A DNA stretch of 64,000 bases from Rhodophyticola sp. CCM32 (GTDB lineage Bacteria; Pseudomonadota; Alphaproteobacteria; Rhodobacterales; Rhodobacteraceae): contig NZ_CP038492.1 of NCBI RefSeq assembly GCF_004751985.1, forward strand, positions 434,001-498,000. The letters are read 5' to 3'. A program made the translations under genes and the position numbers. Positions 52,001 to 59,261 of this stretch are shown in pieces. Each line of letters begins with the position of its first letter. Positions within the stretch are counted from its first letter, which is position 1. The notes beneath the pieces are model-generated. The model worked only from the letters and a program-made list of their open reading frames with translations. It searched no databases and was not told the DNA's origin.

Positions 52001-52479
52001 TATCAGGCCGACAGGAACGCAAAAGCCAGCGGGGCAATCGGTTTGCCTTTGTGCAACTCTCTGATCCCACAGGGCTTTTTGAGGTCACCATGTTCAGCGA
52101 TGTGCTGGAGGTTGCCCGCGACCATCTGGATACCGGCGCCAATGTGGTGTTGCAGGTCGAGGCGACACAGGAAGGCGACAGCCTGAAGCTGCTGGCCCGC
52201 GGCGTGGAGCCGATTGATGACAGCGTGGCCAGCGAGATCGGCAAGGGCTTGCGTATTTTTGTAGAAGAACCTGACGCGATTTCCATGGTCTCGGGCCTGC
52301 TGGCCCGTGCAAAGGGGGAGGGCAAACTGAAAGGCCGCGGTCCGGTCCATCTCTGCCTCATGGACCCCGATCTGCCGGGCGAGGTTGAGGTGCTTCTGGG
52401 CGAGGATTTCCCTGTGAACCCACAAATCAAAGGCGCGCTGAAAAGCCTTGGCGGGGTGATGACGGTGGAGGAGGTTTGA
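49027..52479 (+). CDS. dnaE: DNA polymerase III subunit alpha
   Basis: The 1150-residue replicative polymerase (DnaE1 type). The N-terminal PHP domain reads FIHLRLHTEYSLLEGAMRVK and AVTDSNNMFCALEF. The palm has VGPGRGSGAGSLVAYALTIT and PDFDIDFCMDRREEVIRYVQ with the catalytic aspartates. Also present are YRPGPMENIPKF, QEQVMQIAQEMAGYSLGGAD, the FANYGFNKSHAAAYAVVSYQ thumb/finger block, and a C-terminal OB-fold (GAFVARMAGAVSGRQERKSQ). The start MGMSSSPRF has two in-frame ATGs (49027, 49033). It ends 43 bp before the HNH remnant. Confidence 0.97.
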   Translation: MGMSSSPRFIHLRLHTEYSLLEGAMRVKKLPGMVADAGMPAVAVTDSNNMFCALEFSEIAAKAGVQPIIGCQIDLEYETAAPGDRARPPAAIVLLAQNATGYANLMKLNSALYLRGDGALPHVTMADLAQHGAGLICLTGGPDGPLGCLLQDGLTTRAAAVLASLKDIYADRLYIELQRHPRDDASPPEAERLTEAWCVETAYAQGIPLVATNDTYFPKPDMYEAHDALICIAQGAYVDQQEPRRRLTPQHYFKTPDEMAVLFADLPEALENTVEIARRCAFRARTHDPILPKFAENEVEELRRQSREGLEKRLSIIAPATSVDEYEKRLEFELDIIEGMGFPGYFLIVADFIKWAKENAIPVGPGRGSGAGSLVAYALTITDLDPLRYSLLFERFLNPERVSMPDFDIDFCMDRREEVIRYVQEKYGRDKVGQIITFGALLSKAAVRDVGRVLQMPFMQVDRLSKMIPVEGVKPVSIEKALADEPRLREMAKEEEVVERLLTYGQQVEGLLRNASTHAAGVVIGDRPLDELVPLYQDPRSDMPATQFNMKWVEPAGLVKFDFLGLKTLTVVQNAVDLLQERGVQIDPGLIPLDDEKTYKLYASAKTVAVFQVESSGMMDALRRMKPDCIEDIIALVALYRPGPMENIPKFCEVKNNLSDRELLHPTIDHILDETQGIIVYQEQVMQIAQEMAGYSLGGADLLRRAMGKKIQEAMDAERPKFLKGAAENGVDEKTAIEVWNLLDKFANYGFNKSHAAAYAVVSYQTAWLKANHPVEFMAAVMNCDIHLTDKLSVYKQEIDRLDIETVPPCVNRSAASFTVKEGQVVYALGGLKNVGVEAMKLIEDSRAETAFATLFDLARRVDLKRIGKRSLEMLARAGAFDDLDRNRARVFDSLDALTAYSAVIHDQRASDQVSLFGEAGEDLPEPRLPDRDDWLPNERLANEHMAIGFYFSGHPLDDYMPSLKRKGCLTLAEVEDRVQGGAFVARMAGAVSGRQERKSQRGNRFAFVQLSDPTGLFEVTMFSDVLEVARDHLDTGANVVLQVEATQEGDSLKLLARGVEPIDDSVASEIGKGLRIFVEEPDAISMVSGLLARAKGEGKLKGRGPVHLCLMDPDLPGEVEVLLGEDFPVNPQIKGALKSLGGVMTVEEV

Positions 52480-52522
52480 TCGAGATCGTCGATATAGATA
52501 TATGTGTTTTTTGGAGTGTGAC

Positions 52523-52756
52523 ATGGCGCCAAGCTTTACAAAGGCTACCGTAGACAGTCTTGCAAAAAGAGCCTCGTTTATCTGTTCAAACCCGGACTGC
52601 CGAGCAAATACAGTCGGTCCTCATTCTGAACCAACCAAATCGATGACAATTGGCGTAGCTGCACATATCTCCACAACTACAGCATGCTGCCTTAAACCTG
52701 AGACATCGCGCATCACAAATGTCCCGGGAACGCGAAGCGTGGCAGGGTATTTGTGA
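52523..52756 (+). pseudogene. HNH-type protein, 5' remnant interrupted by an IS3 derivative
   Basis: The frame starts at an ATG with GGAG six bases upstream and reads MAPSFTKATVDSLAKRASFI, then CSNPDCRANTVGPHSEPTKS and IGVAAHI. This is the N-terminal zinc/HNH region (CxNPxC ... GVAAHI) found at the start of HNH-type proteins often encoded in defence islands. Homology ends near AAHIS (about 52675), and the next ~25 codons are IS DNA. The rest of the gene is not present downstream of the IS, so it was lost. Upstream is dnaE. The original function can only be guessed. Confidence 0.6.
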
Positions 52757-52852
52757 GTCAAGTTTCAGGCAGGGTGCTTTAGCCCGGGAGGCCTGAGGTG
52801 CTCCTAGATTTGTAGACGCTTTGCCCCCTAACTTTGAGGCAAGGATGCCGAC

Positions 52853-53620
52853 ATGGGGACAAGCAATTACAGCGACGAGTTCAAGCGTGACGCGGTGTAT
52901 CAAATCACGGCTCTCGGATATCCGGTCTGCGCGACCAGGGCGAACGCATCTCCGAGAACCGGGTCGCCCGCCCGGCTGTCATCGCTGGCCGGGATCGCCG
53001 CACAGATAGGCGACAGGCGCCGTCGTCCGGGTCGCTATGGTGGCAAACCAGCCATCGTGGCTGAGAACAGGCTTGAGCAGCAGTTCCATGCCTCTCAGCC
53101 CGACCGTGTTTGGGTGACCGACATCACCTATATCAAGACCCACGAGGGCTGGCTGTATCTCTGCGTTGTCATCGACCTGTTCTCGCGCCGTGTGGTCGGC
53201 TGGTCGGCACAATCGCGCATGACAACCGACCTCGCCTTGCAGGCCCTACTGATGGCCGTCTGGCGGAGAAAGCCAGACCGGAAGGTCACGGTGCATTCAG
53301 ATCAAGGTTCTCAATTCACCAGCCGAGAATGGCAGACGTTTCTCCACCAGCACAATCTGGAGCCCAACATGAGCAGGCGCGGGAATTACCACGACAACGC
53401 CGTCGCCGAAAGCTTCTTCCAACTTCTAAAACGAGAACGGGTCAGGCGACGGACCTATTCCACCCGCGAGAGCGCAAGGCAGGATGTGTTCGAATACATA
53501 GAGGTGTTCTACAACCCAAAACGCAAGCACACCAACAACGGCATACTGTCGCCCGTTGACTTCGAAACCAGACAACTCAATCTGAAAAAGGCAGGGGTCC
53601 TGACCCTAAAGGTTTCTTAA
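52853..53620 (+). pseudogene. IS3-family transposase with internal deletion fusing orfA and orfB
   Basis: The frame starts as OrfA (MGTSNYSDEFKRDAVYQITA, LGYPV), then jumps at about 52925 into orfB sequence. The tract 52925-52975 encodes LRDQGERISENRVAR in another frame, and a small extra segment near 52970 brings the frame back to LSSLAGIAAQIG. The catalytic core is complete: VWVTDITYIKTHEGW (D), HSDQGSQFTS (D), DNAVAESFFQLLKRERVRRR (E). Some 400 bp, covering the end of orfA and the start of orfB, are missing compared with the usual layout. It probably cannot transpose. It interrupts the HNH gene at 52523 and abuts the fliM-like gene. Confidence 0.85.
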
Positions 53621-53674
53621 CCCCGCAGGACGCATAATCGGGGCTGATTGCCTTACCCGGAAAGGACCGCATAG

Positions 53675-54724
53675 ATGGCGGAGCCTGCCAGCCCTTCTGT
53701 CCTGCAACGCATGGCCCGACGCGCCCGCGCGACACCCTGTGCCGATCGCGGGGCGGGCCTGCGCCGGGCGTTTCAGCGGGCCTTGCGGCGCGCGGGCGCC
53801 CCCTTTCCGGGGTTGGAGCCGGAACCGGGGCAGGAGGATATGACCTGGTCCATGCTGGTGGGCGATCTGTTGACCGGGCTGCCCGATGGCGGGTTGCTGG
53901 TGGGGCTGGACGGGCCTCATGGTGCCCGTGGCCTGTGCCTTTTGCAACAATCGGTGGTCGATGCGCTGATCGAGGTGCAGACCACTGGCCGGGTGGACCC
54001 GGTAGAAGGCCCGGCGCGCCCTTTCACCAAAATCGACATCGCCCTGACACGGGATTTCATTGATCTGCTGCTGTCGGCCTTCTCGGCAGAGCTGGACGGG
54101 GTGCAGGGTGTTGACTGGCCCCGGCGGATGAGCTTTGGCGGCCCGCTGGCAGATCGTCGGCAATTGCCGCTGCTGATCCCCGACGGGCTATATCACCAAT
54201 TCGCGGTTGACCTTGCTTTCGGTGATGGCGCCAAGACGGGCAGGGTTCTTCTGGCGGTACCGGTAGAGGCCGGGTCGGGTGCCCTCACCGACAAGGCCGG
54301 GCAGGCGGCGGCTGATCCGGCCTGGCAGGCCGGGTTGCGGCAGGCGCTCTTCGCCGCAGAGGTTGTTTTTGATGTGACGCTGATTCGCCAGATGCGCAGC
54401 CTGGCCGAACTGGAACAGCTGGCGCCGGGCGATCTGATTCCGTTTGACGCGGCCGATCTGGCCAATGTGATGCTGGAGGATGCCAGAGGCCGGAATGTTC
54501 TGAGGGGGCGTTTGGGACAGCAGGGCGGCAAACGCGCCGTGTGTCTGACCACGGGCCCCGTGGCGCAGACCCCAAAACCGCCTTCGGCGCCGATGCCTGA
54601 CACCGCCCCGATGGATGCCGCGCCGCCAGAATCTGCACCCATTGGCAGCGATGCGACAGCCGCGGCCCCAACAGGCTCAGAGCAGATGGCGGGGGTGCCA
54701 CCAACTCCGGTTTCTGCCTGCTAG
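53675..54724 (+). CDS. FliM/FliN-family flagellar motor switch protein (SpoA domain)
   Basis: A 349-residue protein. The N-terminal half is compatible with a FliM middle domain (DMTWSMLVGDLLTGLPDGGL, FTKIDIALTRDFIDLLLSAF). The C-terminal SpoA domain at about 225-295 reads FDVTLIRQMRSLAELEQLAP, GDLIPFDAADLANVMLEDAR and NVLRGRLGQQGGKRAVCLT. A Pro/Ala/Ser-rich tail of about 55 residues follows. SpoA domains build the flagellar C-ring that sets rotation direction. No other flagellar genes are in the window, so this is an orphan copy. GGAAAGGA lies upstream of the ATG. Codon use is like its neighbours despite the adjacent IS. Confidence 0.75.
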   Translation: MAEPASPSVLQRMARRARATPCADRGAGLRRAFQRALRRAGAPFPGLEPEPGQEDMTWSMLVGDLLTGLPDGGLLVGLDGPHGARGLCLLQQSVVDALIEVQTTGRVDPVEGPARPFTKIDIALTRDFIDLLLSAFSAELDGVQGVDWPRRMSFGGPLADRRQLPLLIPDGLYHQFAVDLAFGDGAKTGRVLLAVPVEAGSGALTDKAGQAAADPAWQAGLRQALFAAEVVFDVTLIRQMRSLAELEQLAPGDLIPFDAADLANVMLEDARGRNVLRGRLGQQGGKRAVCLTTGPVAQTPKPPSAPMPDTAPMDAAPPESAPIGSDATAAAPTGSEQMAGVPPTPVSAC

Positions 54725-54753
54725 GTGTGAGCTTTCAGTAGGTTGTCCATTCG

Positions 54754-54858
54754 ATCCGAACCGAGGGGCAGGAAGCGAAGCGCCCGCGCCCCGTGGGGGC
54801 GGCTCAGACGCTGCCCGGCGGGGCCGCCGGGCGGAAGGGTGGTGCGGGGTGGCGCGGA
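54754..54858 (+). repeat. Dispersed repeat family B, copy 3
   Basis: This lies between the fliM-like gene and the FAH-family gene (281 bp without a gene). It has the same order of blocks as the copies at 28.6 and 38.3 kb: CCGAACCGAGGGGCAGGAAG, CCCCGTGGGGGCGGCTCAGA, the nine-pair hairpin GCCCGGCGG-GG-CCGCCGGGC, and GGAATTTCAGTCC near its right end, which corresponds to one terminal repeat of the 28.6-kb element. Confidence 0.65.
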
Positions 54859-55005
54859 ATTTCAGTCCAAATCTATAAAGCCTCTCATCGGCAATTGCAT
54901 TCCCCGGGTGATCCCGGCAGGGTCACCCGGGAACATTCCCCCACGTCCTGCCCTGTGCAAACCGTAGGCTGGCCGGGCCGCACGACCTGACCTGAGGATG
55001 AGACG

Positions 55006-55830
55006 ATGAAATTTCTGCGATATGGCCCGCCGGGTGCCGAAAAGCCCGGTGTTCTGGATGCACAGGGGCAATTGCGGGATTTGTCGGGTCAGGTGGATGA
55101 TCTGGGCGGCGATGGTCTGACCCGTCTGGACGGGCTGACCGCAGATGGGCCGGTGGTCGAGGGCAATCCGCGTATCGGGCCGCCGGTGGCGGGCACCGGC
55201 AAGATCATCTGTATCGGCATGAATTATGCGGATCACGCGGCGGAAACCGGCTCCACCCCGCCGCCGGAGCCGATGATCTTCATGAAGGCAACCTCGGCCA
55301 TCACCGGGCCGAATGACATAATCTATATCCCCCGTGGCTCCGTCAAAACCGATTGGGAGGTGGAACTGGGCGTGGTCATCGGCACCGCCGCCAAACATGT
55401 GACCGAGGCCGAAGCGCTGACCCATGTGGCCGGCTATGTGGCGCTGAATGATGTGTCGGAACGGGATTATCAGAAATTCCGCTCAGGCCAGTTTACCAAG
55501 GGCAAAAGCTGCGACAGTTTTGCGCCGCTTGGCCCCTGGCTGGTCACCCCTGACGAGGTGGCGGACCCGCAGAACCTGGGGCTGCGCCTGTCGGTCAACG
55601 GCCAGATGCGTCAGAACGGCACCACGGCACAGATGATCTTTGGCGTCAGGCATCTGATTTCCTATCTCAGCGGGTTCTTCACGCTTTATCCCGGCGACAT
55701 CATCGGCACCGGCACACCGCCGGGTGTCGGGCTGGGCATGACGCCCGAGACCTATCTTGCCCCGGGGGATGAGGTGGTTCTGGAAATTGACGGGCTGGGA
55801 CAGCAGCGGATGGATGTGGCCCAGGGGTAA
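55006..55830 (+). CDS. Fumarylacetoacetate hydrolase family protein
   Basis: A 274-residue FAH-fold enzyme. An N-terminal ~60-residue domain (MKFLRYGPPGAEKPGVLDAQ) is followed by the catalytic core: GKIICIGMNYADHAAETGST, PPEPMIFMKATSAITGPND, the metal site TDWEVELGVVIG (E-x-E), GYVALNDVSERDYQKFRSGQ, KGKSCDSFAPLGPWLVTPDE and DIIGTGTPPGVGLGM. Members of this subgroup act as acylpyruvate hydrolases, ureidoglycolate-lyase-like enzymes or 2-keto-4-pentenoate hydratases; the sequence does not decide between them. It stands alone, after repeat DNA. A GAGGATGAGACG run precedes the ATG. Confidence 0.88.
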   Translation: MKFLRYGPPGAEKPGVLDAQGQLRDLSGQVDDLGGDGLTRLDGLTADGPVVEGNPRIGPPVAGTGKIICIGMNYADHAAETGSTPPPEPMIFMKATSAITGPNDIIYIPRGSVKTDWEVELGVVIGTAAKHVTEAEALTHVAGYVALNDVSERDYQKFRSGQFTKGKSCDSFAPLGPWLVTPDEVADPQNLGLRLSVNGQMRQNGTTAQMIFGVRHLISYLSGFFTLYPGDIIGTGTPPGVGLGMTPETYLAPGDEVVLEIDGLGQQRMDVAQG

Positions 55831-55992
55831 AGCCCGCTGGCAGGGCCTGATCGCGCCATATTTAAGGCTTTATTCATCATCAAATGGCCCCGGCCTTGTG
55901 CCGGTCTCTTCGCATTCTGGCCCATATTTGCGGACAAGTTTGCATGCATCACCCCTGAAATGCCCGCTACAGATATGGGCAGGAGGAAAAGC

Positions 55993-56628
55993 ATGACCCG
56001 TTTGATCTCTTTGGCCCTTCTTGGCATGGCGCTGGCTGTCTCGGCCTGTTCCACACCCGGCGCTGTCAGCCGAAACGCCCCCCTTGATCTGGCGCCTGAG
56101 CAGGCGGTGCAATCTGCCCAACCCGCCCTTCCGGCGCAAAGCTGGCATGTGACCGCACTGCATGTCGATGTGCCCGAAACGCTGACGGTATCCGAGGCCA
56201 ATACCATCAAGCCACGGGCCGATATCGTCTGGCGCGAAGACCCTCTGGGCAACCGCCATCAGCAGGTCGCCAATGTGATGACGCCGCCCCTGGAAGAGGC
56301 ATTTGCGCGTCTTGACGGGCCGGTGCCGGTAGAAATTCAGCTGACGGTGACCCGGTTTCACGCGTTGACCGATCGCACACGCTATGCCTTTCGCGGCAAA
56401 CATGAGATCGAGTTCGATCTGCTGATCCGTGATGCCGAGAGCGGTGCGCTTCTTCATGGTCCCGAACATGTGGATCTGACCTTTGACGCGCTTGGCGGGG
56501 CCGAGGCGATTGCGGCTGAGCGTCAGGGTATCTATCAGCGTGATCGCATTCAGACCCGATTGAGCGACTGGCTGGCCGAGGCATTTGAAGGCACGACCCC
56601 CGGTATGCAGGTGGCGCTGGCCAACTGA
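55993..56628 (+). CDS. Putative lipoprotein (DUF6778-like)
   Basis: A 211-residue lipoprotein. The signal sequence MTRLISLALLGMALAVSAC ends in a lipobox with the acylated Cys at about residue 19. The mature domain has alternating strands: WHVTALHVDVPETLTVSEAN, VEIQLTVTRFHALTDRTRYA and FRGKHEIEFDLLIRDAESGA. The family occurs in Rhodobacteraceae and has no known function. AGGAGGAAAAGC directly before the ATG at 55993 fixes the start. It is probably anchored in the outer or inner membrane, facing the periplasm. Confidence 0.72.
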   Translation: MTRLISLALLGMALAVSACSTPGAVSRNAPLDLAPEQAVQSAQPALPAQSWHVTALHVDVPETLTVSEANTIKPRADIVWREDPLGNRHQQVANVMTPPLEEAFARLDGPVPVEIQLTVTRFHALTDRTRYAFRGKHEIEFDLLIRDAESGALLHGPEHVDLTFDALGGAEAIAAERQGIYQRDRIQTRLSDWLAEAFEGTTPGMQVALAN

Positions 56629-56667
56629 TCTCTTTTCGGCAGTCCTGAAGCAGGGTAGAGGGGGCGC

Positions 56668-57876
56668 ATGATGACGCCCCCTTCCGCCTTGCCCAACATA
56701 CGTCTGAAACCCAAATCCGATGCCCGGCGCATCCGCCATGGCGCCCCCTGGGCCTGGGCCGATGAACTGGTGCTCGACCGGCGCACGCGCGGGCTGCGCC
56801 CCGGGTCTCTGGCAATTCTGGAAGATGCGGACAGGCGGCCCCTGGGCCTTGGCATAGCCACGGTTGCGACGAAAATCGCCTTTCGCATGCTGGACCGGGA
56901 TGCGGATGCGGTGATTGACGCGGGCTGGTTCGCCGCCCGGATCGGTGCGGCCCTGACCCTGCGCAATCAGTGTTTCGACACCCCTTTCTACCGCCTGATC
57001 CATGCCGAAGGCGATGCGCTGCCGGGGCTGATCGTCGACCGGTTCGGTGACACGCTGGTGGTGCAGCCCAATGCGATCTGGCTGGAGGAACGGCTGGACC
57101 TGTTGACCGCCTGTCTGCGGGATCTGACGGGGTGCAATACGATCATCAAGAATGGCAGCGGCCGGGCGCGCGCGGCTGAGGGGCTGGCCGATGAGATGAC
57201 GGTTCTGACCGGCACAGCGCCGGGTGGCCCGATTGCGGTGCAGATGAACGGGGCGACATATCTGGCCGATGTGATGGGCGGGCAGAAAACCGGGCTGTTC
57301 TATGATCAGCGCCCCAACCACGCCTTTGCCGCCTCTTTGGCGCGGGACGGTCAGGTGCTGGATGTGTTTTCCCATGCCGGCGGTTTTGCCTTGGCAACCC
57401 TGGCCGCTGGCGCGGCGGGTGCGCTGGCGGTCGATGCCTCGGCCCCGGCGCTGGACCTGGCAGAGGGCGGGGCAAAGGCGATGGGGATCGGCACGTGCCT
57501 GACCACGCGCCGGGGTGATGCTTTTGCGGTGATGGAGGACCTGGCGGGTGAAGGGGCGGGTTTTGATCTGGTGATCGCCGACCCGCCGGCCTTTGCACCC
57601 TCGAAACCGGCGCTGGACAAAGGCCTGCGGGCCTATGAACGGGTGGCGCGGCTGGCGGCACCGCTGGTGACCCCGGGCGGTGTCCTGATCCTCTGCTCCT
57701 GTTCCCATGCCGCCGATCTGACCAGGTTCCGCGCCGCCTGCCTGCGCGGCATCGGTCGGGCGGGCCGGGTGCCGCGTCTGATCCATACGGGGTTTGCCGG
57801 GCCTGACCATCCGCAGCATCCTGACCTGACCGAAACCGGCTATCTGAAAGTTTTGGCCTTCCGGCTGCTGCCATGA
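56668..57876 (+). CDS. RlmI-like class I rRNA methyltransferase
   Basis: A 402-residue protein of the RlmI/YccW family (23S rRNA cytosine-5 methyltransferases). The N-terminal PUA-like part reads RLKPKSDARRIRHGAPWAWA, DELVLDRRTRGLRPGSLAIL, then FYRLIHAEGDALPGLIVDRF. The catalytic part has TGLFYDQRPNHAFAASLARD, the SAM motif VLDVFSHAGGFALATLAAGA, DLVIADPPAFAPSKPALDKG (motif IV, DPPAF) and LILCSCSHAADLTRFRAACL with the Cys-rich catalytic segment. Its stop overlaps the PIN gene's ATG by four bases. The exact nucleotide target is inferred from the family only. Confidence 0.87.
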   Translation: MMTPPSALPNIRLKPKSDARRIRHGAPWAWADELVLDRRTRGLRPGSLAILEDADRRPLGLGIATVATKIAFRMLDRDADAVIDAGWFAARIGAALTLRNQCFDTPFYRLIHAEGDALPGLIVDRFGDTLVVQPNAIWLEERLDLLTACLRDLTGCNTIIKNGSGRARAAEGLADEMTVLTGTAPGGPIAVQMNGATYLADVMGGQKTGLFYDQRPNHAFAASLARDGQVLDVFSHAGGFALATLAAGAAGALAVDASAPALDLAEGGAKAMGIGTCLTTRRGDAFAVMEDLAGEGAGFDLVIADPPAFAPSKPALDKGLRAYERVARLAAPLVTPGGVLILCSCSHAADLTRFRAACLRGIGRAGRVPRLIHTGFAGPDHPQHPDLTETGYLKVLAFRLLP

Positions 57877-58415
57877 AGGCCTGCCTCGATGCCTGCGTGC
57901 TTTACCCCACGGTGCTGCGCGAGATTCTCATCGGCGTGGCCCGCGCGGGGCTGATCACGCCGCTTTGGTCGGCGCGGATACTGGAGGAATGGGCCCGGGC
58001 CGCCGCGCGGCGCAACCCGGGCGATGAGGTGATCGCGCGTGGTGAGATCGCGGCGTTGCGCGCGGCCTGGCCCGGGGCGGAAACCGCGGCCAACCCGGCG
58101 CTTGAAGCGCAGTTATGGCTGCCGGATACAGGCGATCTGCATGTGCTGGCCACGGCGATTTCAGGCGGGGCAGAGGCCATCATCACCCTCAATCTGAAAG
58201 ATTTCCCGGCGCGGGAATTGAACGCTCACAACCTGCGCGCGGAACATCCCGACGCGGTGCTGCGCAGGCTTTGGGCCGCTCATCCCGACCCGGTGGCACA
58301 GGTGGTGCATAAGGTCCATCACCGGGCCGAAACCCTGTCTGGCGGGCCCCTTGACCTGCGCAGGCTGATGAAACGGGCCCGGCTGCCCCGTTTGGGCAAG
58401 GCCCTGGCCGACTAG
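57873..58415 (+). CDS. PIN domain-containing protein
   Basis: A 180-residue protein of a PIN-domain family widespread in Rhodobacteraceae. The first acidic residue is in MKACLDACVLYPTVLREILI. The second acidic cluster is in LWSARILEEWARAAAR, and the third acidic residues are in WLPDTGDLHVLATAISGGAE, followed by ITLNLKDFPARELNA. PIN domains are Mg2+-dependent ribonucleases. No antitoxin-like partner gene is adjacent. Instead it is coupled to an rRNA methyltransferase gene, so an RNA-processing role is as likely as a toxin role. Confidence 0.82.
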   Translation: MKACLDACVLYPTVLREILIGVARAGLITPLWSARILEEWARAAARRNPGDEVIARGEIAALRAAWPGAETAANPALEAQLWLPDTGDLHVLATAISGGAEAIITLNLKDFPARELNAHNLRAEHPDAVLRRLWAAHPDPVAQVVHKVHHRAETLSGGPLDLRRLMKRARLPRLGKALAD

Positions 58416-58429
58416 CGCCGCGACCCGGT

Positions 58430-59128
58430 TCAGTCCGCTGGCAATTCCTGCCGCCACCGATTTTCCAGCGCCTCGATCGCCGCGATCCGGTCACTGGTCT
58501 TCGGATGGCTCATCAGCCAGGCGGGCATGCCGCGCCCACCCATTCCGGTCAGGCGTTCCAGCTTGGAAAACAGGGATTTCTGCGGCCCGGTTCCGATCCC
58601 CGATTTGATCAGCAGGGCCGAGGCATAGGCATCCGCCTCATATTCATCCTGCCGGCTCAGCCGGGCCATCAGAAGCGAGGCAAGCCCATTGGCGATCCAG
58701 ACGCCGACACCGGGGATGATCCGGCCCAGAACCGTGGCCAGCGCCACGCGCACCGCGTTCTGGCCGGAAAAATCAATCATCCGGCGGCGGGTATGGCCAA
58801 GCGCCACATGGCCCAGTTCATGGGCAATGACGCTGGATAATTCCTCAACCGTCACCTCGCCCAGACGGTATTTGTCAAAGAATCCCCGGGTGATGAAAAT
58901 ACGCCCGTCGGGCGCGGCCAACCCGTTCACCGGCGCGATCTCATAAAGATGGACCCTGATGTGATCCACGCCCAAAGCCCCGGCCATGCGGTCGGTCAGT
59001 GCGCGCAGGTCGGGATCGGCCAACTCCGCCGATTTTCTGTCCAGCTCCCGCCGGGTCCGCCAGGCCGAAAACTGATACATCACCAGCGCATAAAGGATCG
59101 CCAGAAGAATGGGGGTCGCTGCCAACAT
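58430..59128 (-). CDS. M48 family metalloprotease
   Basis: A 232-residue zinc protease. It has an N-terminal membrane anchor (TPILLAILYALVMYQFSAW, about residues 5-23), the HELGH motif (IAHELGHVALGHTRRRM, about residue 103) and the third zinc ligand in RQDEYEADAYA. A hydrophobic stretch between them (RVALATVLGRIIPGVGVWIA) may be a second membrane segment. This matches HtpX/Oma1-like quality-control proteases. It converges on the PIN gene with a 14-bp gap. Its upstream side holds a family A repeat and then the VWA gene, which runs the same way. Confidence 0.87.
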   Translation of the reverse strand: MLAATPILLAILYALVMYQFSAWRTRRELDRKSAELADPDLRALTDRMAGALGVDHIRVHLYEIAPVNGLAAPDGRIFITRGFFDKYRLGEVTVEELSSVIAHELGHVALGHTRRRMIDFSGQNAVRVALATVLGRIIPGVGVWIANGLASLLMARLSRQDEYEADAYASALLIKSGIGTGPQKSLFSKLERLTGMGGRGMPAWLMSHPKTSDRIAAIEALENRWRQELPAD

Positions 59129-59186
59129 GGGATTGATATGGGGCAGGCCGGGGGCAACAACAATGGGGCCGCATCACTGCAGCCCA

Positions 59187-59241
59187 CCCCTTCTCTATCT
59201 CAAAAATACTTCGGGGGGCCGAAGGCGGGGGCAGCGCCCCC
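59187..59241 (-). repeat. Dispersed intergenic repeat, family A copy 2
   Basis: On the minus strand: GGGGGCGCTGCCCCCGCCTT, CGGCCCCCCGAAGTATTTTT, GAGATAGAGAAGGGG. It has the same G-run/C-run hairpin followed by an A/T-rich tract and a purine-rich end as the trpF-trpB copy (25069-25117). It lies between the VWA and M48 genes. Confidence 0.6.
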
Positions 59242-59261
59242 TCAACCACTTCCAGAAACAG

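Noticed and set aside
54615..54878. 87-residue frame across the end of the fliM-like gene and the repeat
   Set aside because: The sequence is the translation of repeat family B, which gives similar pseudo-proteins at 28.6 kb.
55870..57819. 649-residue open frame antisense to the lipoprotein and RlmI-like genes
   Set aside because: Shadow frame rich in His/Arg/Gln; both plus-strand genes have clear domains and ribosome-binding sites.
57873..58415. PIN gene as a toxin of a toxin-antitoxin pair
   Set aside because: No small antitoxin-like gene on either side; it is instead coupled to the methyltransferase gene.
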